Below, in pieces: positions 27,209-35,854 of a stretch of DNA of 64,000 nucleotides; positions within the stretch are counted from its first letter, which is position 1, and the number at the start of each line of letters is the position of its first letter. The position numbers and the translations under genes are program-made. The notes under the pieces were generated by a model. The model was not told where the DNA came from and made no database searches. It was given only the letters and a program-made list of their open reading frames with translations. The stretch comes from JAFGUB01 sp050305515 (GTDB lineage: Bacteria; Campylobacterota; Campylobacteria; Campylobacterales; Sulfurimonadaceae): positions 124,001 through 188,000 of the forward strand of contig JBNLFL010000024.1 in the NCBI GenBank assembly GCA_050305515.1, in the 5' to 3' direction.

Positions 27209-28008
27209 TATTCCTCCTCCTTTTTCCAGATACGGTAGCCGTGAATATCACCAAAAAGCAGTACGTCTTTAAGCATCGCTTCGCGAATCAGCAGCGTGTC
27301 GTCGAGATTGATGTAAAGTTCGCCTTTATCACTTTTGAAGATGTCCTGATTAATCACGACCGTAATAAGACGGTTATCGTTTTGGGGCATCAGGTGTGAG
27401 AGTTCCTGACGTTTGGCGCCGGCCGGATTGGTAACGAGCACTTCACCTTTTTTGTTGCTGCCGCCCACGGCATGAATGACGCGGCTGTCACCTTCATTCA
27501 TCGATCCCAGCAGGGTTCTCACATTGAAAAAGAGCGAAAGCAGGTCATAGGGTGCGTAGTAATCGAGTTCTTTCATTGAGTAGCGTTTTACGGTTTTTGG
27601 CGTTTCGACAATCTTGAACGTTTTGATGTCGAAATGGCTCTCTTGGACGTATTTCTCTTTGAGGCGGTGCTCTTCCACCCGTTTTTCATCCGGATACATC
27701 ACGAAAAAAGTCTGGTTGTAGTAGTGATCGGAACTTCGGGTGATCTTGTAGAGTTCCGGAGAGAGCGTTCCCTCCTTGATAATGCCGAAACTCTCATGAA
27801 TTTCGCGGCGATGGCTGCCGAGATTCGCCGCTTCGCCAGTAAGCCCGGCATCCACACGGATGGCATAACGATTATCCTGCTGCCAGAAATAGACATCGGC
27901 TTCACCGATCTTTCCGAAAATGGAAAAGGTGACGTCATAATGTGCGGAAATCGCCTGCCCCCAGAGTGTATGGACCGAAAAGATCATGATGAATAAAATA
28001 AATCGCAT
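27208..28008 (-). CDS. DUF3108 periplasmic protein
   Basis: The 266-residue protein has a signal peptide (about 1-17) and the strand-rich layout of DUF3108 (AHYDVTFSIFGKIGEADVYF, then YDLLSLFFNVRTLL). DUF3108 proteins are exported and often lie near envelope assembly genes; no biochemical role is established. It is probably co-transcribed with the small membrane protein at its end. A TTACATGTAA copy lies in its upstream region. Confidence 0.85.
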   Translation of the reverse strand: MRFILFIMIFSVHTLWGQAISAHYDVTFSIFGKIGEADVYFWQQDNRYAIRVDAGLTGEAANLGSHRREIHESFGIIKEGTLSPELYKITRSSDHYYNQTFFVMYPDEKRVEEHRLKEKYVQESHFDIKTFKIVETPKTVKRYSMKELDYYAPYDLLSLFFNVRTLLGSMNEGDSRVIHAVGGSNKKGEVLVTNPAGAKRQELSHLMPQNDNRLITVVINQDIFKSDKGELYINLDDTLLIREAMLKDVLLFGDIHGYRIWKKEEE

Positions 28009-28037
28009 GCAGGCTCCTTGAAAGGGTATTATACCGC

Positions 28038-28047
28038 TTACATGTAA
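28038..28047. repeat. TTACATGTAA palindrome, copy 8 (intergenic)
   Basis: Between the divergent DUF3108 and Nudix genes, 29 bases from the DUF3108 start. Confidence 0.9.
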
Positions 28048-28084
28048 TCTGCTATCATGTTATAACACAAACGGAGGGTGCGTT

Positions 28085-28657
28085 ATGAAACTCGATCGTG
28101 ATTCGATAGCTGTATCGGAACTTGAGAATCCGCAGTTTGTCAAACCGATACGGATTCACTACCGTCAAAACGGCGAGCCGCGCAGCTGGGAAGCGGTCAA
28201 GAGCCATGACAGTGTCGCTATTTTGCTCTACCACCGCACGCGCGAGGCTTTTGTTCTGGTCAAACAGTTCCGTCCGCCGGTCTATATGAACGATAAGACG
28301 CATCTGCATACCTATGAACTCTGCGCGGGGATCATCGACAAGGATATTTCGCTCGAAGCGATCGCCCGTGAGGAGATCCTTGAGGAGTGCGGCTATAACG
28401 TGCCGTTAGAAGAGCTTGAGAAAGTGAGCAGTTTCTTTATCAATGTCGGGGTTTCCGGAGCCAAACAGCATCTCTATTTCGCCACGGTTGACGAGAGCAT
28501 GCGCGAAGGCGAAGGCGGCGGCGTGCACACGGAATATATCGAACTGGAGTACCTGCCGGTCTCCGAAGCGCGTGCATTTGTCTTTGACGAGCGCCGGGCC
28601 AAGACGCCGGGATTGATGTTTGCCTTTTACTGGTTTTTCGAGCAGACGGGACACTAA
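28085..28657 (+). CDS. Nudix hydrolase (nucleotide-sugar pyrophosphatase-like)
   Basis: The 190-residue protein contains a Nudix box, AGIIDKDISLEAIAREEILE and on into ECGYN, with Glu residues for metal binding. It resembles the ADP-ribose and UDP-glucose pyrophosphatases, which cleave nucleotide-diphosphate sugars to a nucleoside monophosphate and a sugar phosphate. GGAGG precedes the ATG. The first residue of the REUXEE core reads Glu, a common variant. It stands just upstream of a sugar metabolism cluster that would use UDP- or GDP-sugars. Confidence 0.9.
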   Translation: MKLDRDSIAVSELENPQFVKPIRIHYRQNGEPRSWEAVKSHDSVAILLYHRTREAFVLVKQFRPPVYMNDKTHLHTYELCAGIIDKDISLEAIAREEILEECGYNVPLEELEKVSSFFINVGVSGAKQHLYFATVDESMREGEGGGVHTEYIELEYLPVSEARAFVFDERRAKTPGLMFAFYWFFEQTGH

Positions 28658-28660
28658 CGC

Positions 28661-29014
28661 ATGAAGCTCGAAGATCCGCTTGCCTTTTTTTCACTGCTGA
28701 ATGAATCGCGGCTTGAACGCTTTATTGCCGAAAAGCGTTTTAACGGCTATCAGGGCAATCTGCTGCGTGAGGCGATGATACAGGCTCACGGGAGCGAACC
28801 CGATATGGACAAAATCAACGCCGCATTCTCGATGCTGCAGCAGTTTGAAGCGACGAAAAAAGAGCGTGAAATGCGCGAATGGGCCGACGCACTGATCCGT
28901 GCAGAGCAGACACAGGCACAACCGGCGCCGCAACCATGGAAAAAATATGAGAAATTCGTACGTTACGGCCTGCTTGTCCTACTGCTTGCATTGCTCCTCA
29001 AAGGGCTGGGCTAA
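28661..29014 (+). CDS. Hypothetical tail-anchored membrane protein
   Basis: The 117-residue protein starts three bases after the Nudix stop. A helical, charged cytosolic part is followed by a Pro/Gln-rich linker and a C-terminal membrane helix (about 98-115, YGLLVLLLALLLKGLG). No motif is recognised. It is probably in one transcript with the Nudix gene. Confidence 0.7.
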   Translation: MKLEDPLAFFSLLNESRLERFIAEKRFNGYQGNLLREAMIQAHGSEPDMDKINAAFSMLQQFEATKKEREMREWADALIRAEQTQAQPAPQPWKKYEKFVRYGLLVLLLALLLKGLG

Positions 29015-29083
29015 CAGCGTGTTTGAACAAAAATTAGCCACTTCGGGCGGCATTCCTAATACGATTTATTATACACTAGGGGG

Positions 29084-29875
29084 ATGAAACCTTCAGCTAT
29101 ACCAGAGTGTGTCATTGTTTTTACCGATCTTGACGGCACACTGCTTGATCACCATACCTACCATTTTGATGCGGCAGGCGAAATGCTCGCTTATCTCAAG
29201 TCGCACGACATTCCCCTGATTCTGGTTACCAGCAAAACCGCTTCGGAAGTACTGATGCTTCAGAAAAAACTGGGCATTGAGGCGCCGTTTGTTGTCGAAA
29301 ACGGCGCGGGCATCGTGATTCCGGATGGATCCGGTTGCACTACGATCGCGCTTGGACGCGGTTATGAAGAGATACGCACGTGCTTTCTTGCGTATGCAAA
29401 ACATTTCAGCATGCGCGGTTTTGGCGATATGGATGTTGAAGCGGTGATGGCGCTGACGGGTCTTGATGCCGCGCGCGCTGAAATGTCCAAGACGCGCGGA
29501 TACAGTGAACCGTTTCTTTTCGAGGGAACGTCTGAAGCATTTGAGGCCTTGCAGGCCATGGCACTCAGGGACGGTCTGCGCATTGTCAGGGGAGGGCGGT
29601 TTTACCATCTCATTGAAGCCTCTCTCGACAAGGCGGTGGCAGTCAAACGTCTTCGGGAGCATTTTGAAAAGCTTCACGGCCGACCCTGCGTCTCACTCGC
29701 ACTCGGTGACAGCGAAAACGATCTGGGTATGCTCGGCTGTGTGACACAGCCGATTCTGATACCCAAAAGCGACGGCAGTTTCATGCCCTGCGACGTGCCG
29801 AATCTCATCCGTGCGCCATATCCGGGTCCGAAGGGATGGAACGCAGCACTGAAGGAGTGGTTTGATGGGCACTAA
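29084..29875 (+). CDS. mpgP: Glucosyl/mannosyl-3-phosphoglycerate phosphatase (HAD family)
   Basis: The 263-residue HAD enzyme has motif I VFTDLDGTLLD, motif II ILVTSKT and motif IV LALGDSENDLGML, and the cap features of the mannosyl-3-phosphoglycerate phosphatase family. It would remove the phosphate from glucosyl-3-phosphoglycerate to give glucosylglycerate, a compatible solute. Sugar identity (glucose or mannose) is not certain from sequence; the GT81-type synthase downstream favours glucose. Its end overlaps the glycerate kinase gene. Confidence 0.85.
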   Translation: MKPSAIPECVIVFTDLDGTLLDHHTYHFDAAGEMLAYLKSHDIPLILVTSKTASEVLMLQKKLGIEAPFVVENGAGIVIPDGSGCTTIALGRGYEEIRTCFLAYAKHFSMRGFGDMDVEAVMALTGLDAARAEMSKTRGYSEPFLFEGTSEAFEALQAMALRDGLRIVRGGRFYHLIEASLDKAVAVKRLREHFEKLHGRPCVSLALGDSENDLGMLGCVTQPILIPKSDGSFMPCDVPNLIRAPYPGPKGWNAALKEWFDGH

Positions 29876-31184
29876 AATGCGTTTGAAACATGCTTTTGAT
29901 GCGCTGCTGGAGCGGATACGCCCGCAGGAGCTGATTCGCCGTGTGTGTGTCAGGGAGGGTTCGCTGTTACATGTAAACGCAATGACCTACGATCTGGACG
30001 CTTATGAGCGTGTCGTGCTGCTGGGTTCGGGCAAGGCGGTCGTGCCGATGGCCGAAGCGGTTAGGGAACTGCTGGGCGACAAAATTGTCCAGAGCGTTCT
30101 GGTAGGCGCTTATGAGAGCGATGGCTTGCCTGAGGGGATACGTTATCTGCAAAGCACGCATCCGCTTCCATCGGAAAAAAGTATCGAAGCGGCGCAGATA
30201 CTGATTGATACACTCACATCATGCGGCGAAAAGGATCTTTACATCTACCTGCTTTCAGGCGGTAATTCGGCATTGGTGGAGCTTCCCGAAGCGGGAATTT
30301 CGCTTGAAGCGTATCAGGAAGCGACACGCCGGATGCTTCATGGCGGTATGCCCATTGAAGCCATTAATACCGTTAGGAAACATCTCTCCCGGGTGAAGGG
30401 AGGAAAACTGGCGCAATGCACCGATGCGACAGGTCTGGTTCTGGTACTTTGCGATGTTCTGGGAGAGGATCTCTCATCGATCGGGTCCGCTCCGTTCTAT
30501 CCGGATGCTACAACATTTGCCGATGCCATTGCCGTTTTGAACGCCTATGGCCTGTTTGAAAGTCTGGACGTTTCGATTCGGAATCATCTGATCGAAGGCG
30601 CGGCTTTGCGGCGGGAAGAGACGATGAAATATGCCAAAGCCAATGTTGCGCATGTGATCATCGGCTCCAACGCTATCGTGCAGGATACCATGGCGGAGCT
30701 TCTCGAAGCAGATGGTTTTTCGGTGACACGGCTGCCGCGTCCGCTTCAGGATGATGTTGCGCATGTTGCCGCGCAGTTTGCGGATTTGGCGGCTCAGGCC
30801 TATCATGCGGGAATGGGGCTTACGCTCGTCGGCGGCGGTGAAGTGACGGTACAGGTTGCGGGTGAAGGGCGGGGCGGCCGGAACCAGCATCTCGCACTGA
30901 GTCTGCTCTGCAAAATGCCTCAGGATGTGGAGTATGTTTTTCTTTCCGCCGCGACGGATGGCATAGACGGAAACTCCGATGCCGCGGGAGCCCTGATCGA
31001 CACGCACAGCCGTATTGATGCGATGGACCGGCGGCTTGATCCGGAGCACTACCTGCAAACGTACGATTCCAACACGTTTTTCTCGCGCAGCGGAGATCTG
31101 CTCAAACCGGGGCCGACACACAACAACCTGCTTGATGTCGTTGTGCTCTGCATCCAATCCAAACCAGGGAGTCATCATGGCTGA
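29865..31184 (+). CDS. Glycerate 2-kinase (DUF4147/MOFRL type)
   Basis: The 439-residue protein has the N-terminal DUF4147 domain (LLGSGKAVVPMAEAV, LYIYLLSGGNSALVELPE) and the C-terminal MOFRL domain with ATDGIDGNSDAAGA. This family phosphorylates D-glycerate, usually at position 2, feeding it to glycolysis. The ATG at 29865 follows AAGGAGTGG and overlaps the phosphatase stop. In this cluster it would recycle the glycerate released when glucosylglycerate is split. Confidence 0.93.
   Translation: MGTKMRLKHAFDALLERIRPQELIRRVCVREGSLLHVNAMTYDLDAYERVVLLGSGKAVVPMAEAVRELLGDKIVQSVLVGAYESDGLPEGIRYLQSTHPLPSEKSIEAAQILIDTLTSCGEKDLYIYLLSGGNSALVELPEAGISLEAYQEATRRMLHGGMPIEAINTVRKHLSRVKGGKLAQCTDATGLVLVLCDVLGEDLSSIGSAPFYPDATTFADAIAVLNAYGLFESLDVSIRNHLIEGAALRREETMKYAKANVAHVIIGSNAIVQDTMAELLEADGFSVTRLPRPLQDDVAHVAAQFADLAAQAYHAGMGLTLVGGGEVTVQVAGEGRGGRNQHLALSLLCKMPQDVEYVFLSAATDGIDGNSDAAGALIDTHSRIDAMDRRLDPEHYLQTYDSNTFFSRSGDLLKPGPTHNNLLDVVVLCIQSKPGSHHG
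29967..29976. repeat. TTACATGTAA palindrome, copy 9
   Basis: Inside the glycerate kinase gene; read as Leu-His-Val. Confidence 0.9.
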
Positions 31185-32388
31185 TTTTTTTCAAAACGGG
31201 GTTATCACGACCCTGCAGAAGTTGGGCGAACGCTCTTTGGAAGATATTGAAAACGAGCTGGAATGGCACGCACAGCGTCACCATATGGTGCTGTTGCTGC
31301 CGGCTCTTTACTCAGAGTTTGAAACTCCCGCCATGGCGCGGATCATCGAAGAGCTGAAGCACGTGAAGTATCTTTACAAGATCATTCTGGGACTCGACCG
31401 GGCAACCAAGGCGCAGTTTCTCGAAGTGAAAGCGCGGATGTCCGTCTTGCCGTGTCAGGTCGATGTTCTCTGGAACGACGGCCCGCGGATACAGCAATTC
31501 TATGCCGATCTCACAGCCGAGGGATTCCCCGGTCTCGATACGCCGGGCAAAGGGCGCAATGTCTGGACGATGATCGGTTACGGGCTGACCGATCAGGATG
31601 CCTATGCCTTCGCACTGCATGATTGCGACATTGTCAACTACAGCCGCGAAATTCCCGCACGACTCTTCTTTCCCATCGTGCATAACGCCCTCGATTTTGA
31701 ATTTAACAAGGGGTTCTATTCGCGGGTGACCGACCGTCTGCACGGACGGGTGACCCGGCTCTTTTATTCGCCGCTGGTCTCGTCACTGGAAAAAGTGTTC
31801 GGCAGCAGCCGCTATCTCGACTATATGGCCAGCTTTCGTTATGCGCTTTCGGGAGAGTTTGCGTTTATCCGCACGCTGGGACGCGGTATCGCCATCTCTC
31901 CGACATGGGGGCTGGAGGTCTCGACACTGAGCGAAGTGTATAAAAACACCTCCAACCGCCGCATCTGCCAGACGGAGATTATGGAGAGCTATGAGCACAA
32001 GCATCAGGAGCTGGGTTCGCAGGAGAGCGGCGGCGGTGTCTACAAGATGGCCGCCGACATCGCCAAAGCGATTTTTCGCGTGATGGCACAGGAGGGGGTG
32101 GTCTTTTCCGAGAGTGCGTTCAAGACGCTTGAGGCGACCTACTATCAGGAAGCGCGTTTCGAGATTTCCAAATACAATGCGCTGAGCAAACTCAACGCAC
32201 TCGAGTACGATCGTGAAAAAGAGATTGTTGCCGTCAATGCGTTTCAGCAGGCCATCCGCGAAGCGGCCGAGGAGTTTTACAGCGATCCCATGGGAATTCC
32301 TTCACTTTCGCCATGGATCACGGTACGTTCGGTGATGCCGAAATTCTCCGATACGTTTGCCGCCGCCGTGGCCGAGGACAATCGATGA
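31177..32388 (+). CDS. gpgS: Glucosyl-3-phosphoglycerate synthase (GT81-like)
   Basis: The 403-residue glycosyltransferase joins a nucleotide-sugar to 3-phosphoglycerate. It has the features of GT81-like enzymes: LLPALYSEFETPAMARIIEEL near the N-terminus, GKGRNVWTM, and the metal-binding ALHDCDIVNY in place of a DxD. The start ATG overlaps the glycerate kinase end. With the phosphatase upstream it makes glucosylglycerate in two steps. A mannosyl donor cannot be ruled out. Confidence 0.88.
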   Translation: MADFFQNGVITTLQKLGERSLEDIENELEWHAQRHHMVLLLPALYSEFETPAMARIIEELKHVKYLYKIILGLDRATKAQFLEVKARMSVLPCQVDVLWNDGPRIQQFYADLTAEGFPGLDTPGKGRNVWTMIGYGLTDQDAYAFALHDCDIVNYSREIPARLFFPIVHNALDFEFNKGFYSRVTDRLHGRVTRLFYSPLVSSLEKVFGSSRYLDYMASFRYALSGEFAFIRTLGRGIAISPTWGLEVSTLSEVYKNTSNRRICQTEIMESYEHKHQELGSQESGGGVYKMAADIAKAIFRVMAQEGVVFSESAFKTLEATYYQEARFEISKYNALSKLNALEYDREKEIVAVNAFQQAIREAAEEFYSDPMGIPSLSPWITVRSVMPKFSDTFAAAVAEDNR

Positions 32389-34106
32389 AGCATATCTCCG
32401 ACCCCGAGCATACGATCAACAGGCGGCTGCACAAGCTCTACCCTCCCGAAATAGCCGAACGTGCGGTCGATTCCATCGTCGATCTGATTTTCAAATACAA
32501 ACAGCGCATCGAATCGCATCCCTATCATCTGAGTGAAAAAGATGTCATTCTCATCACCTACGGCGATCAGGTGATCCGCGATCATGAAGCCTCCCTTCTG
32601 ACGCTGTGCAACTTTCTCGATGCCCATCTGCACGGCATCATCAATTCGGTACACATCCTTCCGTTTTATCCCTCTTCTTCCGATAGCGGTTTCTCTGTCG
32701 TCAACTACAGTCGCGTCGATCCCCACATGGGTTCCTGGCGCGAGATCGACCGCATCAGCTCACGCTACCGCCTGATGGTGGATGGCGTCATCAACCATGT
32801 GTCGCAGTTCTCCGACTGGTTCAAGGCCTATCTGTCCGGAGACAGCTATTTTCGTGATTTTTTTATCGATCTCGATCCCGCAACGGATCTGAGCAACGTG
32901 GTAAGGCCGCGTGCGTCGCCGCTGCTGAGCGAATTTGTGGACGATCACGGCAAAATGCACTACATCTGGACGACCTTCAGCAAGGATCAGGTGGATCTCA
33001 ACTATAAAAATCACCGCGTACTGCGTAATGTTCTCGACGCCCTCTTTTACTACATCGAAAAAGGGGCGACGCTGATTCGGCTTGACGCCATCGCCTTTGT
33101 CTGGAAAGAGGTGGGAACGGAGTGTGTGCATCTGAGCCAGACGCACGAACTCATACAGCTGATGCGCGAAGTTCTGCATGAGGTGGCTCCGGAGGTCATC
33201 ATCATCACCGAGACCAATGTACCGCATCATGAAAACGTCTCCTACTTCGGCAGCGGCGACGACGAGGCGCAGATGGTCTATAACTTTGCACTGCCGCCGC
33301 TGCTGGTGCATTCGGTACTTCACGGCGAAACCGCGACGCTCACGGAGTGGGCGCAGACGCTTTCGCTTCCGAGCGACAGGGTCTGTTTTTTTAACTTCAC
33401 CGCGAGTCACGACGGTATCGGGCTGCGTCCGGTGAAAGGGATTTTGAGTGATGAGGAAATTGATTATATCGTCTCAAAAGTGCAGGAGCACGGCGGGCTG
33501 GTCTCGTTTCGGGCAGAGAGCGACGGTTCGCAAACTCCTTATGAGCTTAACTGCAGCTACATCGATGCGCTGAGCCCGCCGGAAGCGGATGACCGTCTGA
33601 GATTGAAACGAATGCTGCTGACGCAGGCAACGGTGTTGGCAATGCCGGGGGTTCCGGGCATCTATTTTCACTCTCTGGTAGGGTCGCGCAATTACCATGA
33701 CGGTGTCAAACACACGGGTATCAACCGTTCCATCAACCGGGAAAAATACCATGCGGACTGGCTCGAAGCCGAACTCTCCCGTGATGGCACTCTGGCCAAA
33801 ACGATATTTGAGAGCTATAAACGGCTCATTTCAATCCGTACGAATGAAGCGGCTTTCAATCCGTTTGGCGCGTTTGTATTTCATCACATCGATAACCGGG
33901 TGTTTGTTATTGAACAGGTCAGTATGGATGGTTCCGAACGTATCGTGGCCCTGCACAATTTCGCCAATGAAACCGTTACATGTAAACTTCCTGAAACAGT
34001 TCCGCTACCGATGCACGACCTGCTTTCACCCATGGAGCTGACGGAAACACGGGATGTGATTCTTGAACCTTATCAGATGCTCTGGCTTAAAAACGGAACG
34101 GCTTGA
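32385..34106 (+). CDS. GH13_18 phosphorylase, probably glucosylglycerate phosphorylase
   Basis: The 573-residue protein is a sucrose phosphorylase-type GH13 enzyme: LHILPFYPSSSDSGFSVVNY-like start of the barrel (HILPFYPSSSDSGFSV), ATLIRLDAIAFVWK with the nucleophilic Asp, and IIITETNVPH with the acid Glu. Given its neighbours, the likely reaction is phosphorolysis of glucosylglycerate to glucose-1-phosphate and glycerate, as shown for the E. coli relative YcjM. Sucrose phosphorylase is the alternative. It overlaps the synthase gene. Confidence 0.85.
   Translation: MKHISDPEHTINRRLHKLYPPEIAERAVDSIVDLIFKYKQRIESHPYHLSEKDVILITYGDQVIRDHEASLLTLCNFLDAHLHGIINSVHILPFYPSSSDSGFSVVNYSRVDPHMGSWREIDRISSRYRLMVDGVINHVSQFSDWFKAYLSGDSYFRDFFIDLDPATDLSNVVRPRASPLLSEFVDDHGKMHYIWTTFSKDQVDLNYKNHRVLRNVLDALFYYIEKGATLIRLDAIAFVWKEVGTECVHLSQTHELIQLMREVLHEVAPEVIIITETNVPHHENVSYFGSGDDEAQMVYNFALPPLLVHSVLHGETATLTEWAQTLSLPSDRVCFFNFTASHDGIGLRPVKGILSDEEIDYIVSKVQEHGGLVSFRAESDGSQTPYELNCSYIDALSPPEADDRLRLKRMLLTQATVLAMPGVPGIYFHSLVGSRNYHDGVKHTGINRSINREKYHADWLEAELSRDGTLAKTIFESYKRLISIRTNEAAFNPFGAFVFHHIDNRVFVIEQVSMDGSERIVALHNFANETVTCKLPETVPLPMHDLLSPMELTETRDVILEPYQMLWLKNGTA
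33976..33985. repeat. TTACATGTAA palindrome, copy 10
   Basis: Inside the GH13_18 gene; read as Thr-Cys-Lys. Confidence 0.9.
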
Positions 34107-34196
34107 TTCTCTCCGGGGGATAAGGATATGAAATTGGGGCACAACGTGGTATCATAGGTCTTTTTACTGTGATTTTGTAAATACAGGTTGGTAAAG

Positions 34197-35819
34197 ATGC
34201 TGGATTTATGTATCATGATTGTTGAAGACGAGCCCCAGATACTTGAGAGTTTTGAAAAAATGCTCAAACGCGAAGTGCGTGAAGTGCATGCATTTGAACG
34301 TGCAGACATCGCTCTGAATGCGCTTGAAGATACCGTACCCGACGCAATTGTAACCGATATCAGAATGCCGGGAACCAGTGGTCTGGAAATGGTCCGGATA
34401 ATTCGCGAACGCGGTATCGAGTGTCATATTATTATTGTGTCGGCATACAGTGACCCCGATTTTTTTCAGCAGGCGATTCGCCTGCGTGTCGATCAGTTCA
34501 TCATTAAACCGCTCAAGATGGAAGAGCTGATAGCGGCGCTTCACCGCATTGCCGAAATCAGGGAGCTTCAACAGCGCTATGCGGAGCAATCTTCCCTGCT
34601 TGATCAGTACAAGCGCATCGTAGACGAGAGTTCTATTGTTTCCAAAACCGATCTGTTTGGGAATATAACCTATGTTAACGATGCGTTTGAAGCAATAACC
34701 GGCTATTCAAAAGAGGAACTCATCGCTCAGAACCACCGTATCGTCAGGCATCCCGACATGCCGGATTCGTTTTTTGAGCAGATGTGGCATACGATTCTCT
34801 CGGGCAGCACGTGGCACGGCATCATCAAAAATCGTGATAAAAACGGTAAGAGTTATTATGTCGATACCACCATCGCTCCTATTTATGACAAAAACAACCA
34901 GATTGCCGAATTCATTTCCATTCGTACGGATGTGACAAAGTTGCAGGAATCGCTGAATCAGACGCGGCAACTCGAACGCGAAAAACAGCGCTATCTTTCT
35001 CTGATCGATGAAAATATCATCACCTCAACAACGGATCTTTCCGGTACAATCCTCTCTGTTTCAGAAGCGTTTTGCCGTATTAGCGGTTACAGTAAAGAGG
35101 AGCTGATAGGATCGAACCACAGGATTGTCAGACATCCTGAAATGCCTGCATCTCTTTATGAAGACCTGTGGCGGACAATCAGTTCCGGGGCCACTTGGCG
35201 GGGTGAAATAAAAAACCGGATGAAAACGGGCGGTTATTACTGGGTTGATGCCATAATTACGCCTCTGGTTGACGACAGCGGCAAAAAAATCGGTTATACC
35301 GCAATCCGTCAGGATATTACCGCGCAGAAAAAGGTTGAAGAGCTCTCGGTGACAGACCGTCTGACGGCTCTTTTCAATCGCCACCGGCTCGATGAAGTGA
35401 TCGAGAAGGAGATTGCGCGCAGCACCCGATACGAGACAGCTTTGTCCGTAGTGCTGGCAGACATTGACCATTTCAAACGGGTAAACGATACGTTTGGTCA
35501 TCTTGCCGGAGATCATCTGTTGCAGGCTTTTGCAAAGATCCTTCGTCAGCAGGGGCGCATCAGCGATACGATCGGCCGATGGGGCGGAGAAGAATTTCTC
35601 ATTATTCTTCCGCAAACGGATCACGCAGGGGCCATGGTTTTTGCGCAGAAGCTCTGTAAGCAGATCGCCGCCTATCCTTTTGACGAAGTAGGGCATCAGA
35701 GTGCCTCGTTCGGTGTAGCGATGTTAGTTACGGGTGAAACGCCCGATCAGCTGGTGCAACGCGCAGACCGTGCGCTTTATGAAGCAAAACATGCCGGAAG
35801 AAACTGCGTTCGCGGTTGA
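34197..35819 (+). CDS. Response regulator with two PAS domains and GGDEF
   Basis: The 540-residue cytosolic protein has a receiver domain (1-125, phospho-Asp in AIVTDIRMPG, Lys in FIIKPLKME), two closely similar PAS domains (each with GYSKEELI and HRIVRHP) and a GGDEF domain with intact GGEEF and the I-site RISD. PAS domains of this type often hold flavin or haem in redox sensors. It should make c-di-GMP in response to phosphorylation and a PAS signal. The ATG at 34197 is preferred to an upstream TTG. It interrupts the glucosylglycerate cluster. Confidence 0.92.
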   Translation: MLDLCIMIVEDEPQILESFEKMLKREVREVHAFERADIALNALEDTVPDAIVTDIRMPGTSGLEMVRIIRERGIECHIIIVSAYSDPDFFQQAIRLRVDQFIIKPLKMEELIAALHRIAEIRELQQRYAEQSSLLDQYKRIVDESSIVSKTDLFGNITYVNDAFEAITGYSKEELIAQNHRIVRHPDMPDSFFEQMWHTILSGSTWHGIIKNRDKNGKSYYVDTTIAPIYDKNNQIAEFISIRTDVTKLQESLNQTRQLEREKQRYLSLIDENIITSTTDLSGTILSVSEAFCRISGYSKEELIGSNHRIVRHPEMPASLYEDLWRTISSGATWRGEIKNRMKTGGYYWVDAIITPLVDDSGKKIGYTAIRQDITAQKKVEELSVTDRLTALFNRHRLDEVIEKEIARSTRYETALSVVLADIDHFKRVNDTFGHLAGDHLLQAFAKILRQQGRISDTIGRWGGEEFLIILPQTDHAGAMVFAQKLCKQIAAYPFDEVGHQSASFGVAMLVTGETPDQLVQRADRALYEAKHAGRNCVRG

Positions 35820-35854
35820 ACCGATAGTACATAATATTAGAATCAAGGCAGATC

